Under the pieces are notes generated by a model. It was not told the DNA's origin, made no database searches, and worked only from the letters and a program-made list of their open reading frames with translations. A DNA stretch of 64,000 nucleotides from Halorhabdus sp. BNX81 (GTDB lineage: Archaea > Halobacteriota > Halobacteria > Halobacteriales > Haloarculaceae). The stretch covers positions 2,542,001 through 2,606,000 of the forward strand of contig NZ_CP107254.1 of NCBI RefSeq assembly GCF_029229925.1, in the 5' to 3' direction. Made by a program: the position numbers and the translations under genes. Below, in pieces: positions 8,693 to 17,421 of this stretch (the stretch's first letter is position 1; each line of letters begins with the position of its first letter).

Positions 8693-10819
8693 TCAGTAGA
8701 TCGACCGGAACAGCGCGAGGACGTCGCCGGCGTCGACCGCCCCGTCGTCGTCGAAGTCGAAGGCGTCGACGTTGTTCTGGACGGCCGGGCTGTTACGGTT
8801 GTTCAACAGCGTCCGGACGTCGGTGACGTCGACCGTCCCGTCGCCGTCGACGTCCTCGGCCAGGCCGTCGCCGTCGTGGTCTTCGGAGACGTCAGGGCCG
8901 AGTGCGGGACCGGCCTCAACCGCGAGCGTCGCGTCGGCGCTGAGCACCGAATCGTCGTGGCCGTTGCGGATCGCGTCGACCTCGGTGTCGGCGTAGTGGC
9001 CGTAGACTGTAACGGCGTCACTCGACGCCGAGAGGCTCTCCAGGGCAGCCGTCTCGACCGTGACGATGAGCCGGTCGTCGGAAAGCGTCGCGTCCGCGAC
9101 GGCGACCGTCTCGGAGTCCTCGTTCATGACCGTGAACGTCGACGCGTTGATCGAGTCGACCGCGTCAGGGACGTCGTAGGTGAGGGTCGTCATCTCGCCC
9201 TCGGCCGCGATCGAGGGGGCCTCGAGGGATCGGGTGACCCGCCGGATCCGGTCCTCCTCGGGCGGCGAGACCGTGCCCTGCTCCTCGATGTAGTTGACGA
9301 CCGCGGTGCCATAGAGGGTGTAATCCTCGTCGACCGTCGGGAGTTGCGCGAGGTCGTCCCAGCCGGCCATGTAGGAGTTGACCGTGACGTCGTAGGTGTC
9401 GTCCATGTCGACCGGGTCGCCGTCGACGTAGACATCGCCGATCGCCGAGGACGCGCCAGGCCGGTCAAGGAACTCGTAGGTCACGCCGCCGACCTGTAGC
9501 TGGGGCTGGCTGCCGTAGTCATCACTCGGGGGCGTGACCTGACTGTCCAGAAGGTCGAGGAGCTGTCGGCCCGTCATCTCCTTGGTCACGAGCGTGTTGC
9601 CGAACGGCAGGGAGGTGTAGACATCGTCGTAAGTGATGTTCCCGTCCTCGATCACGAAGTTCCCGCGAATGCCGCCCGCGTTGGTCACCGCGACGTCGCC
9701 GCCGGTCCGTTCGAGGAACGCGTCGCCGATGATCCGCCCCCAGCCCGTATCGTCGGCGTAGTTCGCGCTCGTCGAATCCAGCGATTGGGTAGTCTCGCCG
9801 GCGACCCGCGAGAGTTGCTCGGCGAAGCCCGCTTCGACGACACTCCGGGCCGACTCGTTGACCGTCCAGTTGCCCTCACCGAGGTCGTGGAGACGGCCGT
9901 CAGTGAAGCCGACGCCGTTCTCGCTGACCGTGACGTTGACCTCGCCGAGGTGGCCGGCCTCACCGCCCGCCTCCACGATGACCGATCCTGACGTGACTTC
10001 CGGCCCGTAGGTGACCTCGTCGTCACCGGAGACGATCACGTCGATGTTGTCCGTCTCGTTGGCGAGTTCGCGTGACTCGGGAATGCCGGTGTGGGTGAGC
10101 GCCACGACGACGTCGACGTTCTCCTCTTTCTCCAAGGTCTCGGCGACCTGGCTGCCGGCGTTCGAGAAGTCAGTGACTTCGTAGCCTTCTTCCTCGAAGT
10201 CGACGGCCGTCTTCGGCTTGACGGCGTCGTCGACGAGGCCGAGGATGCCGATCTTCACGCCGTCGCGTGTGACGGTCGTGTAGTTCTGCGTGCCGGGAAC
10301 GTTCCCGCCGTCCGCGGCGCGGATGTTGGCGACGAGCCACGGGAACTGGGAGGTGTCGCTGACGTTCGAGACCGGTTCGAACCCGTAGTCGAGGTCGTGG
10401 TTGCCGACGACCTCCGCGGCCGGGTTCAGCACGTTCAACACGTCGACCGGGACGCGCCACTCCGAGACGGCCGAGAGTGAACTCGGGCTGATCTCGTCGC
10501 CGCCGCCGACCACGAGCGTCGGATTGTCGAGTGCGGCCTTGCGGTCGTTGATCGCGCCGACGAGCGTCCCCATCGCCTCGCTATCGGCCATCGCCGTCTG
10601 GACGTCGTTGTACTGGATGATCGTCAGGTTGGTCCCGTCGCCGGGATCGACCGACTCGTTGAGGTCGGCCGGCTCGGTGGTCGGGGCGGCTGCCGCTGTG
10701 ACACCGCCCGGACCCACGGCCGCGCCAACGGCCATCAGTGCCATCGCCATCACAACCAACGCGGCGACTTGGCGTCCTCCCGCCGTTCCCGACGATTCAG
10801 GTCGTCGTGACATATCCAT
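8693..10819 (-). CDS. 5'-nucleotidase/UshA-like metallophosphatase with dockerin domain
   Basis: 708 residues. A signal sequence (hydrophobic about 17-43) is followed by a calcineurin-like phosphoesterase domain (about 65-300; GGGDEIS, VVGNHDLDYG, VALTHTG), a 5'-nucleotidase C-terminal domain (about 330-490; NAGGIRGNF, TSLPFGNTLV), a beta domain, and a C-terminal dockerin-like pair of Ca-binding loops ([21 protein letters not shown] and DFDDDGAVDAGDVL). It is therefore an exported enzyme releasing phosphate from nucleotides or related esters. Two usual metal sites are altered: ND-x-H reads NDVQT and the GHxH site reads SGDDEV. Confidence 0.82.
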   Translation of the reverse strand: MDMSRRPESSGTAGGRQVAALVVMAMALMAVGAAVGPGGVTAAAAPTTEPADLNESVDPGDGTNLTIIQYNDVQTAMADSEAMGTLVGAINDRKAALDNPTLVVGGGDEISPSSLSAVSEWRVPVDVLNVLNPAAEVVGNHDLDYGFEPVSNVSDTSQFPWLVANIRAADGGNVPGTQNYTTVTRDGVKIGILGLVDDAVKPKTAVDFEEEGYEVTDFSNAGSQVAETLEKEENVDVVVALTHTGIPESRELANETDNIDVIVSGDDEVTYGPEVTSGSVIVEAGGEAGHLGEVNVTVSENGVGFTDGRLHDLGEGNWTVNESARSVVEAGFAEQLSRVAGETTQSLDSTSANYADDTGWGRIIGDAFLERTGGDVAVTNAGGIRGNFVIEDGNITYDDVYTSLPFGNTLVTKEMTGRQLLDLLDSQVTPPSDDYGSQPQLQVGGVTYEFLDRPGASSAIGDVYVDGDPVDMDDTYDVTVNSYMAGWDDLAQLPTVDEDYTLYGTAVVNYIEEQGTVSPPEEDRIRRVTRSLEAPSIAAEGEMTTLTYDVPDAVDSINASTFTVMNEDSETVAVADATLSDDRLIVTVETAALESLSASSDAVTVYGHYADTEVDAIRNGHDDSVLSADATLAVEAGPALGPDVSEDHDGDGLAEDVDGDGTVDVTDVRTLLNNRNSPAVQNNVDAFDFDDDGAVDAGDVLALFRSIY

Positions 10820-11036
10820 CTGTTTTCCGCTCCGTCAGGGACAAAAGCCTTTCCGTGAAACGGATTTAGAACCCTCCATAGACTATTTAATACGATATAA
10901 CGTTGTTTCTCTATAGATGGCTTCGTCTCTCATCGGATCGCTCCCGATGGCTATGGACGCCTATTGAGCACTGCTCGCGGAGAGGGAGATCGTCGCGAAG
11001 AGTCGCCTGTGGTCGATCACTCCAGTACTGACAGGG

Positions 11037-11315
11037 TCAGAATGCCGCGATGATCACGGCGGGGACGAACGCGACCTCCAGCACCGACAGCAGGATCACA
11101 ACGATTGCGCCGGGCAAGCCCCCGATGGCGACGATCAACAGCACCAGCGGCGATATCGCCACTTCCAGTCCGAGTGCCATCTCGGCGACGAGGAAAACGA
11201 CGAGGCCGATCACCGCGTTCCAGACGAACGGCTTGATTGCCTTGACGATCCAGTACGCGCCAAAGACGACGCCGAGGACGACCACCAGCGCCGCGACTTC
11301 GATACCTGTTACCAT
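11037..11315 (-). CDS. BofA-like small membrane protein
   Basis: 92 residues with three hydrophobic segments. The pattern (AIKPFVWNAVIGLVVFLVAE ... GGLPGAIVVILLS) resembles the pro-sigmaK processing inhibitor BofA family, which archaea possess without any sporulation pathway. It stands alone between the nucleotidase gene and tRNA-Pro. Function in archaea is not known; assignment rests on the hydrophobic pattern and the conserved Asn/Gly positions. Confidence 0.65.
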   Translation of the reverse strand: MVTGIEVAALVVVLGVVFGAYWIVKAIKPFVWNAVIGLVVFLVAEMALGLEVAISPLVLLIVAIGGLPGAIVVILLSVLEVAFVPAVIIAAF

Positions 11316-11573
11316 ATCTGTACTTCTACGTGACGTCGTATGTGCTTTCTGGCCAGTGAGATCGAAAGAGGGATTGAACGGGGAGACTGTCGGTAGAAAC
11401 CGCGTGAAAGCCCCGGACCGTTCGAGTCGGGAGGCTCGCCCATTTCAGTCCCTCCCGTGTCTCCTGGTCGGGCAGCTGGTGTGGGTGAGGCTTTTACGCT
11501 GTCTCCGGTGGTCTCGACTCTAGCAATATTACGAACGAAACGCTTTACCTCGCGTCGTCGTAATTGTGGGTAC

Positions 11574-11646
11574 GGGACCGTGGGGTAGCTTGGTATCCTT
11601 GCGGCCTTGGGTGCCGTTGACCTCGGTTCAAATCCGAGCGGTCCCA
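11574..11646 (+). tRNA. tRNA-Pro (anticodon TGG)
   Basis: A full cloverleaf folds by eye: acceptor GGGACCG/CGGTCCC, D arm with A14, G18G19 and A21, anticodon stem GCGGC/GCCGT with loop CTTGGGT (anticodon TGG), T arm CTCGG-TTCAAAT-CCGAG, discriminator A. CCA is not encoded. No intron is visible. No T-run follows the gene itself; the nearest is about 135 bp on, after a duplicated copy of the tRNA tail, so the primary transcript may include that element. Confidence 0.95.
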
Positions 11647-11692
11647 TGCTTCTGCGAGGAACGGACGTGACGAGCGAAGCATGCAATAGCGA

Positions 11693-11773
11693 GGATTTGA
11701 ACCCTGGAAGTCACGCGCAACGAGCGAAGCGAGTGAGCATGTCTTCCTCTGGTTCAACATCCGAGCGGTCCCA
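11693..11773 (+). repeat. tRNA-tail hairpin element, copy at tRNA-Pro
   Basis: The last 22 nt of tRNA-Pro (11625-11646, from the T arm to the discriminator) recur at 11751-11773 with one inserted base. The 5' part (GGATTTGAACCCTGGAAG from 11693) is an inverted complement of TCTTCCTCTGGTTCAACATCC (11742-11762), so the RNA would form a stem of about 20 bp with a GC-rich loop. A T5 run follows at about 11781. The same architecture occurs after the second tRNA of this window (25415-25622). It is non-coding; function is unknown. Confidence 0.7.
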
Positions 11774-12186
11774 TACCACCTTTTTACGGCGTCGGGTGCG
11801 CCTGCGGCGCACCACTCCTTGTAAAAACGTGGGCGAAAAACGTCCTGCTCGCGAGCCGACGGCTCGCTCGCAGTGAAACGCGCTCGCTTCGCTCACGGTT
11901 CCACCGTTCGCGTTTCCGAGACGCTCCCCCCGGTCGCGTCTCGCTTCGCTCGCGCGTACGCTCAACTGATCCAGTCGTCAGCTCCTCTTCAAAAATAATG
12001 CTCTCCACCGTCTAGGCGTAGGGACCGAAGCGTTTCCCTCCGAGGAGTCGATCGCGTCTTTCTACGCTTCGGAGAGCCCGACTTGTCCGGCCGATGTCGG
12101 CGACGGCTTCGAGAGTTAGTTCGACCAGGGCACCTGAGCCATCGTCTTTCTGCCGGTTGAGTGATCGGCGAAACACCTACAACCCT
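11774..12186. other. intergenic region with GAGCGAAGCGAG-type inverted repeats
   Basis: No convincing gene is seen between the tRNA-Pro element and the VapBC operator. The stretch holds a T5 run (about 11781) and several short inverted repeats built on GCTCGCTTCGCTC-like sequence (for example 11861-11872 and 11879-11900), a common type of haloarchaeal intergenic DNA. Open frames crossing it have poor codon usage. Confidence 0.55.
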
Positions 12187-12203
12187 GTATAATTGAATTA
12201 TAC
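12187..12203. promoter_or_regulatory. 17-bp palindrome, probable VapB operator
   Basis: GTATAATTGAATTATAC has perfect 8-bp arms around one base and ends 2 bp before the antitoxin start codon. Type II antitoxins usually repress their own operon through such a site; the AT-rich sequence may also be part of the promoter. Binding is inferred. Confidence 0.6.
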
Positions 12204-12205
12204 AT

Positions 12206-12409
12206 ATGGGAAGCACAATCCGCGTGTCCGACAACACAAAAGAACTCCTCAACCGGCTCAAGCAGGAAGACGAAACGTACGATGAGTTGCTCTCGCGACT
12301 CGCCCGCGAAAGCGATACGATGAATCCTGGCGTCTGGGACGAAGACCAGGTAGACGCCGCTCGAGAAGTTCTCAAACAGTCCCGGAAGAGTTTCGAGCCT
12401 CACCGATGA
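12206..12409 (+). CDS. vapB: VapB-type antitoxin
   Basis: 67 residues. The N-terminus STIRVSDNTKELLNRLKQEDETYDELLSRLA is a short ribbon-helix-helix-like or DUF7557-type DNA-binding motif, and the C-terminal tail (WDEDQVDAAREVLKQSRKSF) has the loose basic/acidic composition expected of a toxin-wrapping segment. It overlaps the PIN toxin gene by ATGA, the usual arrangement of a VapBC pair. The palindrome just upstream fits autoregulation. Confidence 0.8.
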   Translation: MGSTIRVSDNTKELLNRLKQEDETYDELLSRLARESDTMNPGVWDEDQVDAAREVLKQSRKSFEPHR

Positions 12410-12801
12410 GTTTTCTCGATACGTCCGTCATCATCGACTACTTGGGCGATGTCGACGACGTAGTCGCGTTCGTTGACGATCAAGATACGCTTCTCACCTC
12501 GAGTATCTGCGTCTTCGAAGTCCTCGTCGGCGAGGTCCACGCGCCCGGCCCGACCGATATCTACCAGCGACGCCAGGACTTCGGCCGCGTGCAGGCCATA
12601 GAGTTCTCCGAGACTGTCGCGATAGAGGCGGTGCGATTGCAACAAGAGCTGATGGCAGACGGGGTACAACTGTCCCCCCGGGATATGATGATCGCTGCGA
12701 CGGCACGCTCGACGGGAGCCGAGCTGGTCGTCGCCGATTCGGACTTCGATGTCGATCCCCTCAGGGAGTACATGAACGTCCGCGATTTGCGCTCGGAGTA
12801 G
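12406..12801 (+). CDS. vapC: VapC PIN-domain ribonuclease toxin
   Basis: 131 residues with the four acidic PIN positions: Asp in MSFLDTSVIIDYL (about 5), Glu in CVFEVLVGE (about 38), Asp in LSPRDMMIAATA (about 91) and Asp in ELVVADSDF (about 109). VapC toxins cut tRNA or rRNA; here the antitoxin is encoded directly upstream with a 4-bp overlap. All catalytic residues are present, so the toxin looks active. Confidence 0.88.
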   Translation: MSFLDTSVIIDYLGDVDDVVAFVDDQDTLLTSSICVFEVLVGEVHAPGPTDIYQRRQDFGRVQAIEFSETVAIEAVRLQQELMADGVQLSPRDMMIAATARSTGAELVVADSDFDVDPLREYMNVRDLRSE

Positions 12802-12950
12802 TGGCCGGTTCTCGGCACATTGCCGGACGGAATGAATCTCGACCACTACCCGCGCAAACCCAAACGATAGGTGCGACGGGGACCAACGTTTCAATATGCC
12901 AGACGGCAGGACGTGTTCCGAGCGAGCGACAAGGGGGCCACCCACCAGCG

Positions 12951-13742
12951 ATGATCGTCGCTGACCTCCACGTCCACACGACGCGGTCCGACGGAACCCT
13001 CCCGCCAGAGGCCGTCAGCGACGCCGCCCGAGAAGCCGACCTCAGGGCAGTCGCCGTGACGGACCACGATCGGCTCCCGCCCGTCGACGCGCCGGTCGTC
13101 GAACGCGACGGCGTAACGCTGATCGCCGGGATGGAACTCCGGGTGACGACCGGCGATCAGCGACTCGATCTCCTCGGATACGGCATCGATCCGACGCCGG
13201 CGCTTCGTGCGGAAACCGAGCGCCTGCAGCGCGACCGTATCGAGCGTGCCCGGAAGATCATCGACTGCGTCGAGGATCGCCTCGGCGTCGACCTGGATCT
13301 CGACTGTCACGGCGGAATCGGCCGGCCACACATCGCACGGGCGATCGCCGATACCCATGCTCACTACACCGTCCAGGACGCCTTCGATCAGCTCATCGGC
13401 ACGGACCAACCCTGTTACGTCGCCCGCGACCTCCCCACCGTCGAGCGCGGGCGGGCGCTGCTCGAGGAAGCAGCGGCGCTAGTCGGCCTTGCCCACCCGC
13501 TCCGGTACGACGATCCGGACGCCGCGCTGGCGCACGCTGGGAGTCTCGATTCGATCGAACGGGAGTATCCTTACGAGAGGGCGGTCGATCGAACGCCGGT
13601 CGACGACGCGATCGCCACTCACGACCTCCTCGCGACGGGCGGAAGCGACGCCCACGGGGAAACACTCGGGGCGGCGGGGCTTGGACGGGCGGGCTACGAA
13701 CGCGTCTGCACGGCCCTGGACGCAGTGGTGTCCGGGACATGA
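12951..13742 (+). CDS. PHP-domain metal-dependent phosphoesterase
   Basis: 263 residues from the ATG at 12951; this start places the first metal motif DLHVHTTRSDGTLPPE at residues 4-19 as usual, while the longer open frame adds an unrelated leader. Further PHP motifs are VTDHDRLP, GMELRVT, GLAHPLRY and GGSDAHGETLG. The family includes RNase AM/nucleoside 3',5'-bisphosphate phosphatase-type enzymes acting on nucleotides or RNA 5' ends. The substrate is not determined. Monocistronic by spacing. Confidence 0.82.
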   Translation: MIVADLHVHTTRSDGTLPPEAVSDAAREADLRAVAVTDHDRLPPVDAPVVERDGVTLIAGMELRVTTGDQRLDLLGYGIDPTPALRAETERLQRDRIERARKIIDCVEDRLGVDLDLDCHGGIGRPHIARAIADTHAHYTVQDAFDQLIGTDQPCYVARDLPTVERGRALLEEAAALVGLAHPLRYDDPDAALAHAGSLDSIEREYPYERAVDRTPVDDAIATHDLLATGGSDAHGETLGAAGLGRAGYERVCTALDAVVSGT

Positions 13743-13837
13743 TCGGGGTCCGCTGCTCACCGGGACAGCGCCGACCGTCAGCCGTTCGTCAGACGATAAC
13801 GGTGGCTTGAATGTCTCTGGATTCATAGGTTCGGGAT

Positions 13838-14002
13838 ATGCAGTGTCACTACTGCGAACGGGAAGCGGACGTGGCGGTCGAAAAGGGGGACATCACAGTG
13901 GGGGTCTGTGAGGAACACTTTCGCGAGCAGATGGCGGAGTTGGCCGACGGTGAGTGGCTCGAAACCGTCCAGGACGATCTCGATGTCGAAGGGATCGAGT
14001 GA
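13838..14002 (+). CDS. small CxxC/CxxxH protein (DUF6757-like)
   Basis: A 54-residue frame: MQCHYCEREADVAVEKGD then ITVGVCEEHFREQMAELA and an acidic end. The pairs C3-x2-C6 and C-x2-H (CEEH) form a plausible one-zinc ribbon. I recall the same layout in a conserved small haloarchaeal family (DUF6757). It lies between the PHP gene and the convergent hydrolase gene. Codon third positions are GC-rich, which supports translation. Confidence 0.7.
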   Translation: MQCHYCEREADVAVEKGDITVGVCEEHFREQMAELADGEWLETVQDDLDVEGIE

Positions 14003-14073
14003 CGGGGGCGGCCCCATCGCCAGCAGGGTTCGAAGTCTCACCTGATTGCCTGCCAACCCACCGGTAGCACTCG

Positions 14074-14859
14074 CTATCGTTCCCGCTCCGCGTGTTCGTC
14101 GAGCCACGCGAGTAGTTCGTCGGAGACGGTCGCACTCTCGCTGACGAAAAAGAGGTGGCCACCTTCGACGCGACGATGCTCGCCGCGCGGGAGACGATCG
14201 GCGAGCGCCGCCGTCGCGTCGGGATCGACCACAGCGTCCGCAGTGCCGCTCATCACGAGCGTCGGCGTCGTGATCTCGTAGAGATCATCGAGAGACGCCC
14301 CGAGCCACGCCGCCTGCTGGTCGCGCCACCGGGCCGGTTCGGCGTCGTCTGCCGCTCGCCACTCGGCGATCCGGGCGATGACGTCCGGATGGGCCTCCGG
14401 GACGCCGGGAGCGAACGCCGTTTCGAGCGACTTCTCCAGCGCGTCAGGATCGTCCGTCGGGGCGGCCATGGCCGACAGCGCGTCCTCGTCAACAGCGTCC
14501 CCTGGAGCCGTCCCGAGGATCGTGAGGCTCGCCACCCGGTCGTGGTGGCGGGCGTATTCGAGAGCGATGACGCCTCCCAATCCGGCACCGACGAGGTGGA
14601 CGCGCCGCGAATCGACGGCGGTGACGACTGCCGCGAGATCGGCGACGAGCGACGGGAGCGTGTACGGGCCCTCGGGCGCGTCGGCGTCGCCGGTCCCCCG
14701 AAGATCCCAGACGGTTGCCTCGTAGGGGCCGGCGACGGCGGTGTGCTGGTAGCTCCAGAGCCACGCGCCAAAGCCGACGTCGTTGACGAAGACGACGGCC
14801 GGGCCGGAGCCAGTAGTGTCGTATCGGAGGCTCACGCCATCGGTATCGACTGTCGGCAT
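14074..14859 (-). CDS. alpha/beta-hydrolase fold protein lacking the Ser nucleophile
   Basis: 261 residues from ATG 14859 (MPTVDTDGVSLRYD). The fold is clear: oxyanion region VFVNDVGFGAWLW, strand-helix LVGAGLGGVIALEYA, Asp region LVMSGTADAVVDPD and His in VEGGHLFFVS. The nucleophile elbow that should read GxSxG reads GAGLG, so Ser is replaced by Gly while Asp and His remain. It may be a ligand-binding or non-hydrolytic member, or use other chemistry. It is divergent from the DICT-like gene with about 100 bp between starts. Confidence 0.78.
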   Translation of the reverse strand: MPTVDTDGVSLRYDTTGSGPAVVFVNDVGFGAWLWSYQHTAVAGPYEATVWDLRGTGDADAPEGPYTLPSLVADLAAVVTAVDSRRVHLVGAGLGGVIALEYARHHDRVASLTILGTAPGDAVDEDALSAMAAPTDDPDALEKSLETAFAPGVPEAHPDVIARIAEWRAADDAEPARWRDQQAAWLGASLDDLYEITTPTLVMSGTADAVVDPDATAALADRLPRGEHRRVEGGHLFFVSESATVSDELLAWLDEHAERER

Positions 14860-14959
14860 GTTCCAGCAGTGCTTGCGGTCGGAGAAATGGCTACCGATCG
14901 CAGCCGAATCGTTGCGGCGACCACCGAAGCTATATCCCCGGCTACCCAACCGGGTGCCA

Positions 14960-15706
14960 ATGGGGATCTCTTCGTTTATCGACGCCGTCGAGGACCGGGA
15001 GAAGACGGTGACAGTCCTCAATCGCGAGTCAGTCGATCCGCTCTATCGAATGCTCGAAGGGATGTTCGAGGACGATAGCGTCTCGATTACCGAAAGCCAG
15101 GACCCCGAGGCACCGGGCGACGTCGTCCTCCTGCGGGACCAACAATCCGGCTCGCTGGCGATCTCACAGCTGGGCGAGATCAGCGAGACGCTGTTGCTGG
15201 TCAACTCGGATCTCTACGTGACCGGAACCGTCCCCCTCGAAGACGTCGAGACGCCGGAGGTCGTCGCGCACCTCTCGGACGTGACCTTCACCGTCGCGGA
15301 CAAACAGAAATTTCTGCTGATCCATATCTCCAGGCACATCGAATCGCTGGCGCTCGAAACGGACGGCGGCGTCCTCCACTCGTCGTTCCAGCGGCTCTCA
15401 CGGTTGCGCGACGAACGTGGGACTGCGGCGGCATACGAAACGCTCGCTACGTCGGCCGTTGAGACCCATGTCTACGGCGTCGACGACTGGGACCCACCGG
15501 CATTCGCCGACGAGTTGACCGTCCACGCCGGCGACACCCCGGAGCTCCGGGACTCGTGGTTCGTCGTCCACGATGGCGACGGCGACGAGGATCGCATGGC
15601 TGCCCTCGTCGCCGAAGAGGTCGGGCCGAACGAATACCGCGGGTACTGGACCTTCGAGCCGGGACTGGTAAAAGAGATTCTCGGATACCTCGAATCCACG
15701 TACTAA
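14960..15706 (+). CDS. DICT sensory domain-like protein
   Basis: 248 residues from ATG 14960. The N-terminal half (SSFIDAVEDREKTVTVLNRE ... VVLLRD ... AISQLGEISETLLLVNSDL) resembles the haloarchaeal DICT sensory domain, a soluble alpha/beta input domain found in signalling proteins; the C-terminal half (DELRDSWFVVHDGDGDE-like end, EYRGYWTFEPGLVKEILGYL) is shared by haloarchaeal relatives. No DNA-binding or output enzyme domain is visible. A TATA-like element (CTATATCC) is about 30 bp before the start. Confidence 0.6.
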   Translation: MGISSFIDAVEDREKTVTVLNRESVDPLYRMLEGMFEDDSVSITESQDPEAPGDVVLLRDQQSGSLAISQLGEISETLLLVNSDLYVTGTVPLEDVETPEVVAHLSDVTFTVADKQKFLLIHISRHIESLALETDGGVLHSSFQRLSRLRDERGTAAAYETLATSAVETHVYGVDDWDPPAFADELTVHAGDTPELRDSWFVVHDGDGDEDRMAALVAEEVGPNEYRGYWTFEPGLVKEILGYLESTY

Positions 15707-15816
15707 ACTGCAGTCAGATAGATTCCGTGGCGGAAGTGACGGGCGAACGGCGACCTCAAATATACGAAGCTATTCGTTATCAAAAAACATATCGTCTTGA
15801 GATTTCTACGGTCAGT

Positions 15817-17109
15817 ATGCGCGATTTTTCGTCGTCTCGTCGAGCGTTTCTGACTGCCGCCACGGGGGCTGTAGTCGGGCTCGCCGGCTGTAGTACGTTG
15901 GCTACCGAGCCAGATCCGTGTCATCCGGTCTCGTTCGATCCAGCGCCGACTGACTGGCCGATGGCGAACCACGACATCGGCAACACCAACCGAGCGATCG
16001 ACGCTGCCGCCCCGGATCGACCACTCACGGAACGGTGGCGGCAACCGCTCCCGGAGCGAGACGCCAGTCACGCCGGTCCTGGCCCAGTCGTCGCCGGGAA
16101 CCGGATTCTGGTCGTCTGGACGAGGGAAGATGGCAGTGACTCCTCGACTCGGATGCTCGTCACGTACGATCTTTTCACGGGGGAACCGGGATGGCAGGTA
16201 GCATTGTCCCCTGACCAGGGACCCTTCGATTCGGCATATCTCACAGGGGGCCGACTGCTTCTTGACGACGGAAACGGGAGTCTTTCAGGATTCGACCCGA
16301 CCGATGGGACCAAACAGTGGAACACGACGCTATCGGGACTAGATAAGTCCAAAAGCGAAGCGGGCAGACCCATTCCGTCCGATGATCGTCTCTACGGGAT
16401 TCGCTATGGCGATGGGACCGACGGATCCTCGAAAGATGCAATCCTGACGGCACTCGGTAAGGAGGGGCATGTCTGTTCGAAAACGACAGCGACCTTCGAC
16501 GACTTCGTCAGCGTGACCGCCGCCGGACACGACCGGCTCTACTTCGGCGGGAGTGAACTCCACTCGTACGACCTGCAAGCGGACGAGTTCATTTGGCAAC
16601 GATCGGGTCCGACGAGAGCAGAATCCCTCGTGGTCGGTTCGGACCGCATCTTCGTCGGCTGGACACGATCCGGTGATCAAAGCGGTGCCATTGGCGCGTA
16701 CGATCCAACTGATGGGAGTGTCCTGTGGGAGCGAACCGGCGACGAAACGACCCGACCCTACTGGCCACAAACGATGAGTGTCGGCGACGAGACCCTCCTG
16801 GTGGGCGAGCAACTGGGTCCTGACGGGTTCCAGATTGTCGCGCGGGTGGCAGCAACCGGTGAGCAGCTGTGGTCAGTCGAAACGTCCCGGACGGCAACGC
16901 CCGTGATCGCGGACGACGTCGTCTACGTGGCGCAGGACGATTCGGAGATCGGTCCGAGCCTCGGGCTATACGACCTCGAATCCGGGCAGGAGATCGCCCG
17001 ACATTCGCTTCCGGCGATCGCGTCGGATCCGGTCATCGCGAGTGGTCACGTCCTCCTCATTGCCCGTGACAGCGAATACGGTGACTTTCAGTTGGTCGGG
17101 TTCAGATAA
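15817..17109 (+). CDS. PQQ-like beta-propeller Tat lipoprotein
   Basis: 430 residues from ATG 15817. RRAFLTAATGAVVGLAGCS is a Tat signal with lipobox Cys. The remainder has repeated PQQ/WD-like blades: TERWRQPLP, TYDLFTGEPGWQV, GFDPTDGTKQWNTTL, SYDLQADEFIWQR, AYDPTDGSVLWER, ATGEQLWSVETS, LYDLESGQEI. Such propellers act as outer-surface scaffold or assembly proteins (BamB-like) or quinoprotein relatives; no quinoprotein catalytic residues are obvious. Its upstream region (15770-15800) is AT-rich. Confidence 0.82.
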   Translation: MRDFSSSRRAFLTAATGAVVGLAGCSTLATEPDPCHPVSFDPAPTDWPMANHDIGNTNRAIDAAAPDRPLTERWRQPLPERDASHAGPGPVVAGNRILVVWTREDGSDSSTRMLVTYDLFTGEPGWQVALSPDQGPFDSAYLTGGRLLLDDGNGSLSGFDPTDGTKQWNTTLSGLDKSKSEAGRPIPSDDRLYGIRYGDGTDGSSKDAILTALGKEGHVCSKTTATFDDFVSVTAAGHDRLYFGGSELHSYDLQADEFIWQRSGPTRAESLVVGSDRIFVGWTRSGDQSGAIGAYDPTDGSVLWERTGDETTRPYWPQTMSVGDETLLVGEQLGPDGFQIVARVAATGEQLWSVETSRTATPVIADDVVYVAQDDSEIGPSLGLYDLESGQEIARHSLPAIASDPVIASGHVLLIARDSEYGDFQLVGFR

Positions 17110-17421
17110 GTACATCTAGTTTCACGATCGCGATACGCACGTAGTGGCGGCGCTTTTGACTGAATCAAAAAGGGGTGAAAATCGGGGGGTGAAAGCACCG
17201 TCTGTGAACTGCAACTCCGGGGGATGGAGTCATGGTGCCTCTGACATTGTGGGGGGATTGGGCCGGCGTGCCGACCCACTCGATCATTGTTGGCCGGTAC
17301 TTGTAAAGGGGGGAGACAATTTACTCAGCGTGAATAAACCCCCGCGCTACACCGGCCACACGGAGTCAGCAATCGGAACGCGAGGTGATGGACGCCACGC
17401 GGAAGCCGTCTGTCGATGGGG
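17110..17421. other. convergent intergenic region
   Basis: The 312 bp between the propeller lipoprotein and the end of alaS contain no supported gene. Runs of G (GGGGGGTGAAA) and A are present but no clear hairpin terminator or repeat. Confidence 0.5.

Noticed and set aside
11711-11965. Minus-strand frame over the tRNA-Pro downstream region
   Set aside because: It consists of Arg-rich sequence generated by GAGCGAAGCGAG-type repeats and includes the tail element; no family resemblance.
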